A stretch of 55,083 nucleotides of DNA, taken from NCBI RefSeq assembly GCF_000711895.1, contig NZ_KL543986.1, positions 52,152 through 107,234 on the forward strand. Direction: 5' to 3'. The DNA is from Photorhabdus australis DSM 17609. Its GTDB lineage: Bacteria > Pseudomonadota > Gammaproteobacteria > Enterobacterales > Enterobacteriaceae. Under the pieces are notes generated by a model. It was not told the DNA's origin, ran no database searches, and saw nothing but the letters and a program-made list of their open reading frames with translations. The position numbers and the translations under genes were made by a program. This document shows, one piece after another, positions 54,618 through 55,083 of the stretch; the first letter of the stretch is position 1, and the number at the start of each line of letters is the position of its first letter.

Positions 54618-55083
54618 TATTACCTCTTTCAAAACACAAAAATTGTTTAAGGTAAGCCACTGCCCATAAACGCTAAAGCAGCGACAAGGGACCATTAGAA
54701 GATAGTAAATGGCATGATGACGTTGAATTGAATCTCTCTTTCATCCGGAAAATATTGCCGAAACCACTATCACAATCTGGAAATATCCATGTGATTGTCA
54801 TACATAGCGTAATCCAATTTAGACACCATACTTGACCATAAAATTAATTCCTTTTTAACTAAAACCAATCATGCAAAAAACTGTGAAATAAAATCCCAAC
54901 TGAAAAAAACTTAAAAATATTTAATAAACATATATACAGATTATTTTTCTCATCATAAATCATCAATAATAAAAAATGTTTTTTTTGCATAACATGACAA
55001 AGAACACATTAATAAAAATACAATTAAAACTATATATGAAATTGATATTAAAATAAAAAAACCATACAACACAGAAAATTCAA
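54618..55083. other. Upstream region of chb, AT-rich, to the window edge
   Basis: About 470 bp of AT-rich DNA with no gene I can support. It should contain the chb promoter and perhaps the start of a divergent gene beyond the edge. I saw no operator (for example a NagC box) I could defend. Confidence 0.4.

Overview
The window looks like a chromosomal segment of an entomopathogenic enterobacterium of the Photorhabdus/Xenorhabdus group (Morganellaceae). Three things point there: a GameXPeptide-type non-ribosomal peptide synthetase, a MARTX toxin locus, and several ERIC-type intergenic palindromes, next to an enterobacterial core block (ybfE-fldA-fur). I cannot decide between the two genera from sequence alone and lean slightly to Photorhabdus.

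Layout. (1) 1-5.8 kb, minus strand: the head of a type VI secretion (T6SS) operon, tssB-tssC-tssK-tssL followed by an OmpA-domain protein that runs off the left edge. (2) 6.9-10.0 kb, plus strand: a probable antibacterial T6SS cargo module, made of a VRR-Nuc (PD-(D/E)XK) nuclease, a DUF3396 immunity protein, and a broken second copy of the immunity gene joined to an unrelated 3' fragment. (3) 10.2-25.7 kb, minus strand: one 5168-residue NRPS with the order A-T-C/E-A-T-C-A-T-C/E-A-T-C/E-A-T-TE. This matches GxpS, and the codes I read fit a D-Val, L-Leu, D-Phe, D-Leu, L-Leu cyclic pentapeptide. (4) 25.7-29.75 kb: an AT-rich stretch with a lone MFS-like transporter, a frameshifted HppE-like cupin, ERIC copies and an IS200/IS605-like palindrome; it reads as decaying accessory DNA. 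(5) 29.8-48.7 kb: a complete MARTX locus, with rtxH-rtxC-rtxA on the minus strand and the divergent type I secretion operon rtxB-rtxD-rtxE on the plus strand. The toxin (3785 aa) carries A, B and C glycine-rich repeats and an autoprocessing cysteine protease domain (CPD). Its effector region contains no cysteine and I do not recognise it; a tandem pair of jelly-roll-like modules lies upstream. (6) 48.9-55.1 kb: a GlxA/AraC-type regulator, then ybfE, fldA, fur and a convergent secreted chitobiase gene.

How the parts work together. The window concentrates weapons: contact-dependent killing (T6SS plus nuclease), a small bioactive peptide (GxpS) and a giant secreted toxin with its own acyltransferase and exporter (a TolC-like outer-membrane channel is not in the window). 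These sit beside housekeeping iron and redox genes and a chitin-degrading enzyme. The most under-described elements are the MARTX effector domain, the nuclease effector with its long hydrophobic C-terminus, and the chimeric immunity remnant.
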